A DNA stretch of 64,000 nt, from positions 310,001 to 374,000 of the forward strand of contig NZ_CP030050.1 in assembly GCF_015291705.1 (NCBI RefSeq), given 5' to 3'. This DNA is from Bradyrhizobium arachidis. Lineage in GTDB: Bacteria; Pseudomonadota; Alphaproteobacteria; Rhizobiales; Xanthobacteraceae. Positions 19,333 to 27,872 of this stretch are shown here, one piece after another; position 1 is the first letter of the stretch, and each line of letters opens with the position of its first letter. The position numbers were made by a program, and so were the translations under genes. The notes beneath the pieces were generated by a model. The model had not been told where the DNA came from. It saw nothing but the letters and a program-made list of their open reading frames with translations, and did no database searches.

Positions 19333-19496
19333 CGTCGATCCCCTGCTCTCCTTTCGACACTAGCGAGTTCCGCGTCCTGGCTGTGTGCACAAGTGGACAG
19401 ACGTCAAAACTGTTCTGTGGTGAGTTTCGTTCCTGGAACCCTCCGATGCGCTGGGCGCAGGCATCGGGCTGAGGCTGTCCTTAAGGCAAAAAAAAC

Positions 19497-19904
19497 ATGC
19501 AGCCCTCGATAGCCAACACCATGATACCTGCATCCCCGGACGGCTCGGCCGACGTGCCCAGCGATATTCTGATCGTCGAGGACGATCCGATCATCGCCAT
19601 CGATTTCGAGGACCGCCTGCTTGGATTTGGCGCGAAGAGCGTGCGCACCGTCGGATCGGTCGCGCAGGCGCTGGACGCGATCGCGGTGCATGCGCCGGAT
19701 TTCGCGCTGCTCGATGTTGAGCTCGGCCGCGAGAAAAGCTTTGCCGTCGCCGAGCGGCTGGCGGCGGCACAAATCCCGTTCGTCTTCGTGACCGGCTACG
19801 GTGCCGAAACCCGGATCCCGGCCGAATTCAAGGCGCGGCCCCGGCTGCAAAAGCCCTGCTCGAGCGACGCACTGGAGGCCGCCCTGCGCTCGCGCGGCGC
19901 CTGA
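19497..19904 (+). CDS. Single-domain response regulator
   Basis: A 135-residue receiver-only protein. After a 20-residue lead it shows the acidic pocket LIVEDDP, the phosphoacceptor Asp in FALLDVELG (about residue 77), the Thr in FVFVTGYG and the conserved Lys in LQKPCSSD. There is no output domain, so it probably acts through protein contacts, as in phosphorelays or sensor feedback. It is divergent from the Crp/Fnr gene and converges on the phosphatase gene 24 bases later. Start ATG at 19497; the later ATG at 19521 is an alternative. Confidence 0.86.
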   Translation: MQPSIANTMIPASPDGSADVPSDILIVEDDPIIAIDFEDRLLGFGAKSVRTVGSVAQALDAIAVHAPDFALLDVELGREKSFAVAERLAAAQIPFVFVTGYGAETRIPAEFKARPRLQKPCSSDALEAALRSRGA

Positions 19905-19928
19905 TCGCTCACTCGCGTCCGCGCGGCT

Positions 19929-21476
19929 TCAGCCAAGCTTCGGATCGAGTGTGGTCGACCACAGCGCGACGTCGGCACGGTCGCGCAAGGTCACCGTCAT
20001 CTGGCCGGATGCGCCGTCGATCTTGACGTGACCAAAGAACTGCATGCCGGCCGAGGGCGGCAGGTTCTGCTTGTCGGGGCCGGGCGCTTTGACGAAGCGC
20101 ACCTCGGGTCCAAAGGTGTTGTCCATCTCGCCAGGCCCGAACGTCCCGGCGTGCAGGGGGCCCGAGACGAATTCCCAGAACGGATCGAATTCCTGGAATT
20201 GTGCCTTGTCCGGGTTGTAGTAGTTCGCGGCCGCGTAGTGCACGTCGGCCGTCAGCCATACCGTGTTCTTGATCGGCGCCATCTTGATGAAGCGCAGCAG
20301 GTCGGCGATCTCGAACTCGCGGCCGCGCACCGGGCCATCGCCTTGCGCAAACGCTTCCGAACCTTTTTTGTTTGCGGCATCGTCATAGACGAGGATGCTG
20401 AGCGGCATGTCGGACGCGATCACCTTCCAGGTCGCGCGCGAGTTGAGCAGGCCGCGCTTGAGCCAGGCGATCTGGTCGGGGCCGAGGAAGTAGGCGGCCG
20501 GGCCGTAAGCGGTTTCGAGATTCGCGCCGTTCGGACCGCGATAACTGCGCTCGTCGAGCACGAACACGTCGAGATGCGGGCCGTAGGATATCTGGCGATA
20601 GACGCGGCCGGGCTCGACGATGCTCTCGCGCATCGGATACATCTCGTGGAAGGCGCGGCTCGCCCGCGCCGCGAGCAGCGTAATGTCGCGCACCTTGTAA
20701 GACGCCGGCAGCTCCTTCGACAGTGACCAATTGTTGGTCACCTCGTGGTCGTCCCACTGCACGAAGATCGGCACCTCGGCATTGAAGGCGCGGACATTGT
20801 CGTCGGTGAAATTGTATTTGTGCGCGGCGCGATACTCGTCCAGCGTCTCCGCGACCTTGGCCTTCTCCGGAATCGTGACGTTCTTCCAGATCTTGCCGTC
20901 TGCGAGCTTCACCTCGGACTGGATCGGGCCGTCAGCATAGATGGTGTCGCCGGAATGCAGGAAGAAATCCGGACGATGCTTGCGCATCGCCGAGAAGGTG
21001 AACATGCCGCCGTCGTCGGGATTGATGCCCCAGCCCTGACCTGCGACGTCGCCGCCCCAGACGAAGCTGATGTCGCGGCGGTCGGCCGGCGCGGTGCGGA
21101 AGCGGCCCACCACCGGCTCGCCCTCGATCGCAGTGTGCGAGAGATCGCGGAAGCGGACGCGGTAGAAGATGTCCTGGCCGCCCGGCAGATTCTCCAGCAG
21201 CATCTTGGCGGTGAAGTCGCTCTCGGGCAGGGCCGCGATGGGCGGCAGCGCGCGGGCGTCCTTGAACGATTCCGTCGTCGCCACCTCGACCAGCATCTGC
21301 GCGGGCCGATCGGTGCGCGCCCACACCACGCCGCCGTCGACGGTGACGTCGCCCGATTGCACGCCGTGTGTCACCGCCGGCCGGTCGGCCGCGCGCGACA
21401 GATGGGGCATCGCGATCGCACCAAGCGCGCCGGCGCTGGTGGTGAGGAAACGGCGGCGGGAGAATTTGATCTTCAT
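19929..21476 (-). CDS. PhoD-like alkaline phosphatase/phosphodiesterase (Tat-exported)
   Basis: A 515-residue metallophosphatase of the PhoD family. The N-terminus has a twin-arginine signal (SRRRFLTTSAGALGAIA) and cleavage near SRAADR, so the enzyme folds with its metal cofactors and is exported by Tat. The family signatures include SFVWGGDVAG, FLHSGDTIYADG and WDDHEVTNNW, the last being a metal-ligand motif. It releases phosphate from phosphomono- or diesters in the periplasm. The ATG at 21476 is chosen for the Tat signal; the open frame extends 11 codons further without support. Confidence 0.93.
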   Translation of the reverse strand: MKIKFSRRRFLTTSAGALGAIAMPHLSRAADRPAVTHGVQSGDVTVDGGVVWARTDRPAQMLVEVATTESFKDARALPPIAALPESDFTAKMLLENLPGGQDIFYRVRFRDLSHTAIEGEPVVGRFRTAPADRRDISFVWGGDVAGQGWGINPDDGGMFTFSAMRKHRPDFFLHSGDTIYADGPIQSEVKLADGKIWKNVTIPEKAKVAETLDEYRAAHKYNFTDDNVRAFNAEVPIFVQWDDHEVTNNWSLSKELPASYKVRDITLLAARASRAFHEMYPMRESIVEPGRVYRQISYGPHLDVFVLDERSYRGPNGANLETAYGPAAYFLGPDQIAWLKRGLLNSRATWKVIASDMPLSILVYDDAANKKGSEAFAQGDGPVRGREFEIADLLRFIKMAPIKNTVWLTADVHYAAANYYNPDKAQFQEFDPFWEFVSGPLHAGTFGPGEMDNTFGPEVRFVKAPGPDKQNLPPSAGMQFFGHVKIDGASGQMTVTLRDRADVALWSTTLDPKLG

Positions 21477-21511
21477 GGCTGGCTCGCGGGCTGGCTGTCT
21501 CGTGCGCATCT

Positions 21512-21602
21512 CGCCGTCATTCCGGGATGGTGCGCGAGCACCAGACCCGGAATCTCGAGATTCCGGGTTCGATGCTGGCGCATCGCCCCGGAATGACGGC
21601 GC
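21512..21602. repeat. Palindromic repeat (CGCCGTCATTCCGGG ... CCCCGGAATGACGGC)
   Basis: An approximately 90-base imperfect palindrome with outer arms GCCGTCATTCCGGG and CCCCGGAATGACGGC and an inner hairpin CCCGGAATCTCGAGATTCCG. It sits upstream of the PhoD-like gene and downstream of the TAXI gene. Copies with the same inner hairpin occur at 29.55 kb and, partly, at 56.6 kb. Confidence 0.75.
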
Positions 21603-21648
21603 AAGCTATATTGAGACAATGTGACGCAGCAATTACGCGCGCAAGCGT

Positions 21649-23094
21649 TTACGCGTTGCCGGCGGCCCGGAATTGCGCGCCCGTACGTTGCAGGTTCTGC
21701 GACAGGCTGAACAGCACGGCCTTGCGGTCGGCGACCGCGGCGTGGAATTGGTCGAGCGCGATGTTGAAGGCGGTGAGCGCGGCTTCCTCGATCGCGCCGT
21801 GATCATAGCAGCGCAGCGTATCGCGCAGGATGTCGTCGGCCTCGGTCTGCATCTGGTCGAGCTCTTCGGTCGTCTCGCACTTGCGCGCGGCCGTGATCAT
21901 GTCGAGCAGGCGCTCGCGCAGATGGCTGTTGTTGTCGCGCTCGTCCTTCTTCAGGTAGCCCGCAAACCAGGCGCCGAGCGAGCCCATGGCCGAAAGCGCC
22001 ATCAGGCCCCACCAGATGAAATCGCTGTACTTGTCGAGGAAGGTCTTTTCCTCGCCGTCGACGAAGGCCGCGGCGCCCGGATGCACGGGGATCACGGCGT
22101 CCTTGTCGGTGTCGGGCGTCTCGATCTTCGCCGCGAGCGGGAATTCCGTCACCAATTGCTGGCGCACGGCGAACAGCTGGCGGGTGAATGCCGCGATGGT
22201 GGTTTCGGAGATGCCTTTGCGCGCCACGATATGGTGCGAGAAGCTGATGGTCTTGACCTCGTCCTCGGGCCTGTCAGGCGAGCCGCCATAGGTGCCGGCA
22301 GGAATCTCCGAGGCTTCATAGACCGGATGGTTCTGTGCGATCGCGTCGGCGGAATCGATCGCGATGAAGGTCGGTGTGCCACCGTCCTTGGCCGAGGCCG
22401 CGATCGCATCCGCCGTGATCTTGCTGTTGACGGGACCGGCCGCGAGATAGGCATCGGCCTTCTGGGCCTTGATCGCTTCGGCGGCTTCATTGGCCGGGAA
22501 CTGGATGATCTCGACCTTGGCGGGATCGACGCCGTATTGCTGCAGGATCACCTTGAGCAGATTGACGTTGGCCTGGGTGCGGCCGACCACGCCGACGCGA
22601 TGACCGGCGAGCTGCGCGATCTTGGTGATCTTCGCGCCCTTTTTCTTGCCCTTGCCGGGCACGGACCACAGCACCACGACGTTCTTGCGCAGGGTCGCGA
22701 CCGCTTGCGCGTTCTTGGGAACGTCGACGTCCCCGCGCACGATGGCGAGATCGACCTTGCTCTCCGCAAGCGCCTCGGCGCTGGCGGTGGCGCCGTCGGT
22801 CTGGATCGGCCGCAGCCGCACATAGCTCTTATTCTGCGAGAAGGCCTGCGTCAGCGTCTGCACGACCTTGACGTCGTCGCTGTTGGCGGGGCCGACCGCG
22901 ATCTTCAGCGTCACCGGCCGCATCGCGAAATAATAGCCGCCGGTGATAGCGCCGATGATCGCGAGCACCAATGCGAGAGAGACAAGCGCGGTACGCCGCG
23001 CCGCTGATCGCGGCGACGTCGAGTTGGGTGTTTCGGCCAGGTCCAGACCCCCGGTCATCGATCTCCCGAACAGGCGCTTGAGGCTCAGTTTCAT
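21649..23094 (-). CDS. TAXI family TRAP-type solute-binding protein, membrane-anchored
   Basis: A 481-residue protein. A first hydrophobic helix lies at about residues 35-58 (TALVSLALVLAIIGAITGG). A periplasmic binding domain of the TAXI type follows, with KIAVGPANSDD, DLAIVRGDVDV and VGVVGRTQANVNLLKVIL. A second helix is near residues 363-383 (IWWGLMALSAMGSLGAWFAG), and a charged C-terminal cytoplasmic coiled segment follows. TAXI proteins normally deliver ligands to a fused TRAP permease, but none is encoded nearby. The second helix and cytoplasmic tail suggest a sensing or scaffold role (inference). Confidence 0.85.
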   Translation of the reverse strand: MKLSLKRLFGRSMTGGLDLAETPNSTSPRSAARRTALVSLALVLAIIGAITGGYYFAMRPVTLKIAVGPANSDDVKVVQTLTQAFSQNKSYVRLRPIQTDGATASAEALAESKVDLAIVRGDVDVPKNAQAVATLRKNVVVLWSVPGKGKKKGAKITKIAQLAGHRVGVVGRTQANVNLLKVILQQYGVDPAKVEIIQFPANEAAEAIKAQKADAYLAAGPVNSKITADAIAASAKDGGTPTFIAIDSADAIAQNHPVYEASEIPAGTYGGSPDRPEDEVKTISFSHHIVARKGISETTIAAFTRQLFAVRQQLVTEFPLAAKIETPDTDKDAVIPVHPGAAAFVDGEEKTFLDKYSDFIWWGLMALSAMGSLGAWFAGYLKKDERDNNSHLRERLLDMITAARKCETTEELDQMQTEADDILRDTLRCYDHGAIEEAALTAFNIALDQFHAAVADRKAVLFSLSQNLQRTGAQFRAAGNA

Positions 23095-23245
23095 CTCGGC
23101 CGGCGATTTACGCCCGTAATTGTAGCAAATTTCTTGTCCGGAGGGGTTACATCTCCGTCATGGTTAGCGGATGGGCCAAATCCCGGTGAACTCGGGCCAT
23201 ATGCACGGTGTTAGGGTAAAGTTCCCCTGAAGGACGGAGGCGATC

Positions 23246-23536
23246 ATGGCAGAGCGGCTGACGGCGGAAGCACGCAAGCAGGCGCTGGGCGCCATACCGG
23301 GCTGGACCGAGGTCCAGGGCCGCGAGGCCATCGGGAAAACCTTTGTCTTCAAGGATTTCAACGAGGCGTTCGGCTTCATGAGCCGCGCGGCGCTGGTCGC
23401 CGAGAAAATGGACCATCATCCCGAATGGCGGAACGTCTACAAGACGGTGGAGGTGGTGCTCTCGACCCATGACGCCGGCGGCGTCACCAGGCTCGATATC
23501 GAGCTCGCCCAGAAGATGAACGCCATCGCCGGCTGA
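23246..23536 (+). CDS. 4a-hydroxytetrahydrobiopterin (pterin-4a-carbinolamine) dehydratase
   Basis: A 96-residue PhhB/DCoH family enzyme that recycles 4a-hydroxytetrahydropterin after aromatic amino acid hydroxylation. The catalytic signature [18 protein letters not shown] with its His pair, and the later [19 protein letters not shown], are complete. Normal length. A GGACGGAGG ribosome site precedes the ATG. It is encoded alone, with no phenylalanine hydroxylase gene in the window. Confidence 0.95.
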   Translation: MAERLTAEARKQALGAIPGWTEVQGREAIGKTFVFKDFNEAFGFMSRAALVAEKMDHHPEWRNVYKTVEVVLSTHDAGGVTRLDIELAQKMNAIAG

Positions 23537-23637
23537 CACCGGGCTTACATCTTGTCGGGGCGGGCAGCGTCCCCATCTTGTGATCAGCAATGGATGCGGC
23601 GATCTGCCGCCCTGGCTGAACGGGGAGTTTGCAGGAC

Positions 23638-24021
23638 ATGGCTGCCGAACACAGCGTCGGTTTCGAGCCGGCCGATCGGCTCGCGGAGGATCGCGAGAGC
23701 GTTCGCCGTCGCTTCTGGCGCAAGCTCAAGCGCGTTGCCGCGCAATTGCCGTTCGCGGAAGATCTGCTCGCGGCTTATTACTGCGCGTTCGACCGGCAGA
23801 CGCCGCGCCATGTCCAGGCCTCGCTCCTGGGCGCGATCGCCTATTTCATCCTGCCCTTCGACTTCGTTCCCGACGTGATGCCGATCCTCGGCTTCACCGA
23901 CGACGCCGCCGTGCTCGCCGCCGCCATCCGCATGGTCGCGAGCCACATCACCAACGAGCATCGCGAAGCCGCGCGTGCTGTGTTGAAGCGCGGTGTGGAT
24001 GAGGGGGATGTGGCGCAGTAG
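23638..24021 (+). CDS. YkvA/DUF1232 family protein
   Basis: A 127-residue protein with the DUF1232 core near residues 60-95. The hallmark is LLGAIAYFILPFDFVPDVMPILGFTDD, a short amphipathic/hydrophobic stretch followed by acidic residues. Function of the family is not established. The ATG at 23638 is preferred because it follows GGGGAG and CAGGAC sites; an in-frame TTG at 23629 is possible. The gene follows the pterin dehydratase by 101 bases. Confidence 0.8.
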   Translation: MAAEHSVGFEPADRLAEDRESVRRRFWRKLKRVAAQLPFAEDLLAAYYCAFDRQTPRHVQASLLGAIAYFILPFDFVPDVMPILGFTDDAAVLAAAIRMVASHITNEHREAARAVLKRGVDEGDVAQ

Positions 24022-24052
24022 ACGTCGCTCGCTGCACGCCGCCGCACCCACC

Positions 24053-24172
24053 ACTGTCATGCCCCGGCTTGACCGGGGCATCCAGTACGCCGCGGCCTCC
24101 GGATTCAATCATTGATGTCTCGGAGTACTGGATCGCCCGGTCAAGCCGGGCGATGACAGTGAGTGTGTGGAC
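24053..24172. repeat. Palindromic repeat (GTCATGCCCCGGCTTGACC ... GGTCAAGCCGGGCGATGAC)
   Basis: An approximately 120-base imperfect palindrome between two convergent genes. Arms GTCATGCCCCGGCTTGACC and GGTCAAGCCGGGCGATGAC pair with few mismatches. The centre holds CCAGTACGCCGCGGC and its partner GAGTACTGGATCG. The ATCCAGTACGCCGCGGC motif recurs in the element at 26.5 kb. Confidence 0.75.
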
Positions 24173-24207
24173 AGCGCCTGCGATGCCGTCGGTCGTAACG
24201 ACGCCCG

Positions 24208-25368
24208 CTACTTCTTCCCCGCCTCCGTCCGCGCCTTCTCCGCGTCCCAGGCCTGGAATTGCTTGAACAGCGTTTCCCTCTCCGCGTCGGACACTTTCGC
24301 GGCCGCGGGATTCTGCTTCAAAAACGCCTCGAAGCGCTGGCGTGTCACCGGCTCCACGCCGTGCTTGTCGAGCCATTGCTGCGCCACCGGCAGTCTGTTC
24401 CAGCCGGCGAGCGGCGCGGGAAGCGAGACTTCCTTCCACTTGGGATGGAACGGCGGGTTCTGGAGCGCTGGGAATTTCGTGAAGAACGCGTCCACGAACA
24501 GCGCGAGCTTGCGATAGCGCTCGGTGTTCGGCGCCCAATTATAGGCCGCGAGCACCGCGGGCACCGCAATCGTGTCGACGCTCTCGCCCTCCTTGATCAG
24601 GTTCGGATAGTCCTTGGCCGTGAGCGTCGCCGGCAGATAGTCGCTCTGCAGCGGCTTGGCGTAGTCCACCTTGGCGAGATGGAAGCGGCCGTCATTGCCG
24701 AACGTCGAGACCGATTTGTACGGCTTGCCGCCGACCACGATGACGGCGTCGATCTCGCCGGCCTTCAGCTTCTCCATCGCGATGCGCTGCTCGACATAGA
24801 CGAAGTTCGCCTTGATCCCGAGCCGCTCGAACACCGTCAGTGCGGTGACGAAGGTGCCGCCGTTCGGCAGATCGACGCTGACCTTCTTGCCCTCGAGGTC
24901 CTTCAGCGTCGCGATCGACTTCGGCGCGATGACCTGCATCTCTTCATTGTAGAGCTTGGTCACATAGGTGAACTGCTTTTTGATATCCTTGGCAAAGCCC
25001 TTGCGCTCGAGATAGTCGAGCGTGTCGGCGCGCACGATGCCGAGATCGACGCCTTGCAGGAACAGGATGTCGGCGACGCTCTGCACCGAGCCGCGGCCGA
25101 CGATCGGCAGCACGCGGATCTTGTTGCCGTCGTCGAGCACGGAGGCGAGGTCGGCGCCGAATTGCACATAGGTGCCACCGATCGTACCTGTGATCAGCGT
25201 GACGGTATTGGCGTTCAGCGCCTGCTTGGTCGAGTTCGAGCCGAACTGGAAGATGGCCTTCAGGCTGTCCGAGACTTTGGCCGGATCGTATTCGGTCTGC
25301 TCGGCGCGGGCGGTGAAGGCACAGACGGTCATGATGGCAGCGAGCGCCATTCGATAGACGTTACGCAT
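24208..25368 (-). CDS. TAXI family TRAP transporter solute-binding protein
   Basis: A 386-residue secreted binding protein. The N-terminal 22 residues form a Sec signal (MALAAIMTVCAFTARA-E). The body has the TAXI motifs LITGTIGGTYVQFGADLASVL, VDLGIVRADTLDYLE and VSVDLPNGGTFVTALTVFERLGI. It probably binds a small organic acid in the periplasm. No TRAP permease gene is visible in the window. It begins 18 bases after the stop of the gene upstream (25387-26232) and is likely co-transcribed with it. Confidence 0.88.
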   Translation of the reverse strand: MRNVYRMALAAIMTVCAFTARAEQTEYDPAKVSDSLKAIFQFGSNSTKQALNANTVTLITGTIGGTYVQFGADLASVLDDGNKIRVLPIVGRGSVQSVADILFLQGVDLGIVRADTLDYLERKGFAKDIKKQFTYVTKLYNEEMQVIAPKSIATLKDLEGKKVSVDLPNGGTFVTALTVFERLGIKANFVYVEQRIAMEKLKAGEIDAVIVVGGKPYKSVSTFGNDGRFHLAKVDYAKPLQSDYLPATLTAKDYPNLIKEGESVDTIAVPAVLAAYNWAPNTERYRKLALFVDAFFTKFPALQNPPFHPKWKEVSLPAPLAGWNRLPVAQQWLDKHGVEPVTRQRFEAFLKQNPAAAKVSDAERETLFKQFQAWDAEKARTEAGKK

Positions 25369-25386
25369 GGTGTCCTCTGAAGAGTT

Positions 25387-26232
25387 CTAGTTCGAGAGTT
25401 GGCCGAGGCGCTGCCGCGCCTCCGCCGATCCGAGGCTTGCGGCGCGCTGGTACCAGTCGCGTGCGGTGGACGCGTCGCCAATGACGGTCCGCGCATCGCT
25501 TGTGCCGAGCACCGCAGGATCGTAGGTCTGCGCCAGCAGCAGCGCGGCGGTTGCATCCCTCGCATTGGCCGCGCGTTCGAGCAGCAGGCGCGCCGCGGCG
25601 ATGTCGCCGACGCCGATCAGGCTCCGCGCGCGCGTCATCAATCCTGCCAGCGTGTCGGCGTCGAGCGTCCTGACGGGCTCGGGCGGTGGTGGTGCTGGCT
25701 GCGCTGCGACAGGCGCGGGCGCTTGCACGGGCGTCTGGGCTTGGAGCGCAGTCTGGTAAGCGCTCGCGATCGCTTCGCGGCTCGGCACCGGCGGCGCCGG
25801 TAGGCTCTGAGCGTCGGCGCTCGCCAGCACCGCATTGGTGACGCGGGCCGCGTCCTTGGCCGGGGTCTGCCGTGCAGTCGGCGGCGGAGAGGCGACGGTC
25901 TGCAGCGTCGAGGCGCCGGCATAGGCGGCGACGAGATCGCGCAGGTCGGATTGGAACACCCCGGCCAGGATCGTGGCCGCGGATACCGCCAGAACCGTCC
26001 CGAGAATGGCCGGGATGAACCTGGTTCTCGAGCGCAGCGCCCGCGGCGCATATTCCCGCGGGTCCGGCGCCCCGAGGGGGTCGGACAGGAACAGCGGCAT
26101 TGGCTCGTCCTGTGGAAGATCAGCCCGTGCGGCACGCGCACGGATGTAGTCCGCGGTGGACGATTGTGACACAGAATTATCGGAGTCGAACGTCCGCGAC
26201 TCCCTGGACTGACGGTACGCCGTCGTCTCCAT
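25387..26232 (-). CDS. Hypothetical Sel1-repeat-like membrane protein
   Basis: A 281-residue protein. The N-terminal 70 residues are hydrophilic, then one hydrophobic helix (FIPAILGTVLAVSAATILAG, about residues 72-92) anchors it. A proline/alanine-rich linker follows. The C-terminal 80 residues contain Sel1/TPR-like helical repeats (ARSLIGVGDIAAARLLLERA; ARDWYQRAASLGSAEARQRL). Start ATG at 26232 follows GGGGAG with a 7-base gap. It lies 18 bases ahead of the TAXI protein gene. The repeats suggest protein binding; the real role is unknown. Confidence 0.75.
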   Translation of the reverse strand: METTAYRQSRESRTFDSDNSVSQSSTADYIRARAARADLPQDEPMPLFLSDPLGAPDPREYAPRALRSRTRFIPAILGTVLAVSAATILAGVFQSDLRDLVAAYAGASTLQTVASPPPTARQTPAKDAARVTNAVLASADAQSLPAPPVPSREAIASAYQTALQAQTPVQAPAPVAAQPAPPPPEPVRTLDADTLAGLMTRARSLIGVGDIAAARLLLERAANARDATAALLLAQTYDPAVLGTSDARTVIGDASTARDWYQRAASLGSAEARQRLGQLSN

Positions 26233-26674
26233 GGTGATGCTCCCCATTACTGACGCAACGCTGGGGGCAGTCCGGCTTCAGTCTTCTTATTATTGTCCAG
26301 AAGCGCCCCGCAAACTGGAACCGGTAAATCGCCGTCTGAATCAGCCCAAAAAACGACGGCGGTTTGCGCGAATCGGGAAATATTTGGGTTTGATTGCGGC
26401 AAGGCCGGGGAATGCACCGCCATTTTGGCGTAATCCGTTGAGGGATTTTTAACCAAGCCGGGCCGTGCGCAACGTCGCACGAGCAGCGGAAGGCATTGCG
26501 TTGCCCGCGCAAATTTCGCTGCCATTCCCCGCGAAGGCGGGGAATCCAGTACGCCGCGGCTTCTCGGCTAAGTCTCTGCTGTCTCTGGAATCCAGGGTCG
26601 TCCGGTCAAGCCGGACGACGACAGTTTTATGTATTGCGAGAGTGCGCGCAGTATCGCGCCGCCATCCCATCACC
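26233..26674. other. Intergenic region with a palindromic repeat, otherwise empty
   Basis: 442 bases with no convincing gene. The part near 26233-26460 is less GC-rich than its surroundings and probably holds the promoter of the minus-strand operon. From 26520 to 26633 there is a repeat, listed separately. Short open frames here have no ribosome site or recognisable product. Confidence 0.5.
26520..26633. repeat. Palindromic repeat (CATTCCCCGCGAAGGCGGGG ... CCGGACGACGACAG)
   Basis: An inner hairpin CCCCGCGAAGGCGGGG at the left, then ATCCAGTACGCCGCGGC, and at the right GTCCGGTCAAGCCGGAC. It shares ATCCAGTACGCCGCGGC with the repeat at 24.05 kb, so the two are relatives with different end hairpins. 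Confidence 0.7.
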
Positions 26675-27649
26675 TCACGGATGCAGGATCACCTTGCCCA
26701 TGGCCTGACGTCCCGCCAGCACCTTCAGGGCGTCGGCGGTCTGAGCCAGCGGGAAGGTGCGATCGACATGCGATGAAATCTTTCCTTCCGCGGTCCACTT
26801 CACAAGCTTCTCGAGATTGGCGCGGTTCTTCTCCGGGTTGAGCCGGGTCCAGGCGCCCCAGAACACGCCGCGGATGTCGCAGCCTTTCAGCAGCGCGAGG
26901 TTGAGCGGCATCTTCGGAATGTCACCGGCGGCAAAGCCGATGACGAGGAAGCGGCCTTCCCAGGCGATCGAGCGCAGCGCCTGCTCGGCGTAAGCACCAC
27001 CCACGGGATCGAAGACGATGTCGACGCCCTTGCCGCCGGTGAGCTTTTTCAAGCCTTCCTTCAGATCTTCCTTGGCGTAGTTCAGCGTCAGTTCGGCGCC
27101 GTGCGCTTTGGCGAATTCCAGCTTCTCGTCCGACGAGGCGCAGGCGATCACCTTCAGGCCCATCAGCTTGCCGAGCTCGCAGGCCGCAAGGCCCGTGCCG
27201 CCGGCAGCTCCAAGCACCGCGAGCGTCTCGCCCGGCTTCGGGCTCGCGCGATCTTCCAGCGCATGCAGCGCGGTGCCGTAGATGATGATGATGCCGGCCG
27301 CGCGGTCGTAGTCGAGATTGTCGGGAATCTTCACGATCGACGCCGCCGGCAGCGCGATCTTCTCGCGCGCACCGTTGTGGCCGCAGGAGGCGACCACGCG
27401 ATCGCCGACCTTCAGATCGGTCACGCCAGGACCAATGCTCTCGATCACGCCGGCGACTTCCGCGGCCGGCGAGAACGGGAACGGCGGCTTGATCTGGTAC
27501 TTGCCCTGGATCATCAGGATGTCGAAGAAATTCAGCGCCGCCGCCTTGATCGCGATCACGGCTTCGCCGGGACCCGCCACCGGATCCGGCACTTCGGCGA
27601 GCACGAGATCGTCGGGCTGGCAATATTGCGAGCAGAGGATGGCTTTCAT
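26675..27649 (-). CDS. NADPH:quinone oxidoreductase (zinc-type MDR) family protein
   Basis: A 324-residue medium-chain dehydrogenase/reductase. The N-terminal half has the catalytic-domain pattern GPGEAVIAIKAAALNFFD and PFPFSPAAEVAGVIESIGPGV. The coenzyme domain has AVLGAAGGTGLAACELGKL, the nucleotide-binding GxxGxxG. It lacks the structural zinc cysteines of alcohol dehydrogenases, as expected for the quinone reductase group. It reduces quinones or enones with NADPH. It is divergent from the DECR-like gene at 27873, which acts on related CoA enones (inference). Confidence 0.92.
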   Translation of the reverse strand: MKAILCSQYCQPDDLVLAEVPDPVAGPGEAVIAIKAAALNFFDILMIQGKYQIKPPFPFSPAAEVAGVIESIGPGVTDLKVGDRVVASCGHNGAREKIALPAASIVKIPDNLDYDRAAGIIIIYGTALHALEDRASPKPGETLAVLGAAGGTGLAACELGKLMGLKVIACASSDEKLEFAKAHGAELTLNYAKEDLKEGLKKLTGGKGVDIVFDPVGGAYAEQALRSIAWEGRFLVIGFAAGDIPKMPLNLALLKGCDIRGVFWGAWTRLNPEKNRANLEKLVKWTAEGKISSHVDRTFPLAQTADALKVLAGRQAMGKVILHP

Positions 27650-27770
27650 GGCAGCACCTTCTTGAGAGCACTTGGCGTTTCAGGGCGGAATTATCGTTGG
27701 CCCGGTTTTGCCGGATTTGGGCCGACCCTACAATCAGGATTCTTTGTTTGAGGAGCGCACGGGCCTATCC

Positions 27771-27852
27771 TGGTCATTGCCAGCGAAGCGAAGCAATCCA
27801 GACTATTTCCGCCGGACGGACTCAGGATTGCTTCGCTTCGCTGGCAATGACG
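27771..27852. repeat. Palindromic repeat (GTCATTGCCAGCGAAGCGAA ... GCTTCGCTGGCAATGAC)
   Basis: An 80-base near-perfect palindrome with 27-base arms: left GTCATTGCCAGCGAAGCGAA then GCAATCC, right the exact complement. It lies in the divergent promoter region between the quinone oxidoreductase and DECR-like genes. It ends about 20 bases before the ribosome site of the latter, so transcripts starting upstream of it would have a strong 5' hairpin. Confidence 0.8.
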
Positions 27853-27872
27853 GAAAAGGGAGCATTCAAACG

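Noticed and set aside
19411..19435. EcfG-like GGAAC-N17-AGTT upstream of the Crp/Fnr gene
   Set aside because: The -10 lacks the leading C, and the match could be chance; mentioned only in the gene entry.
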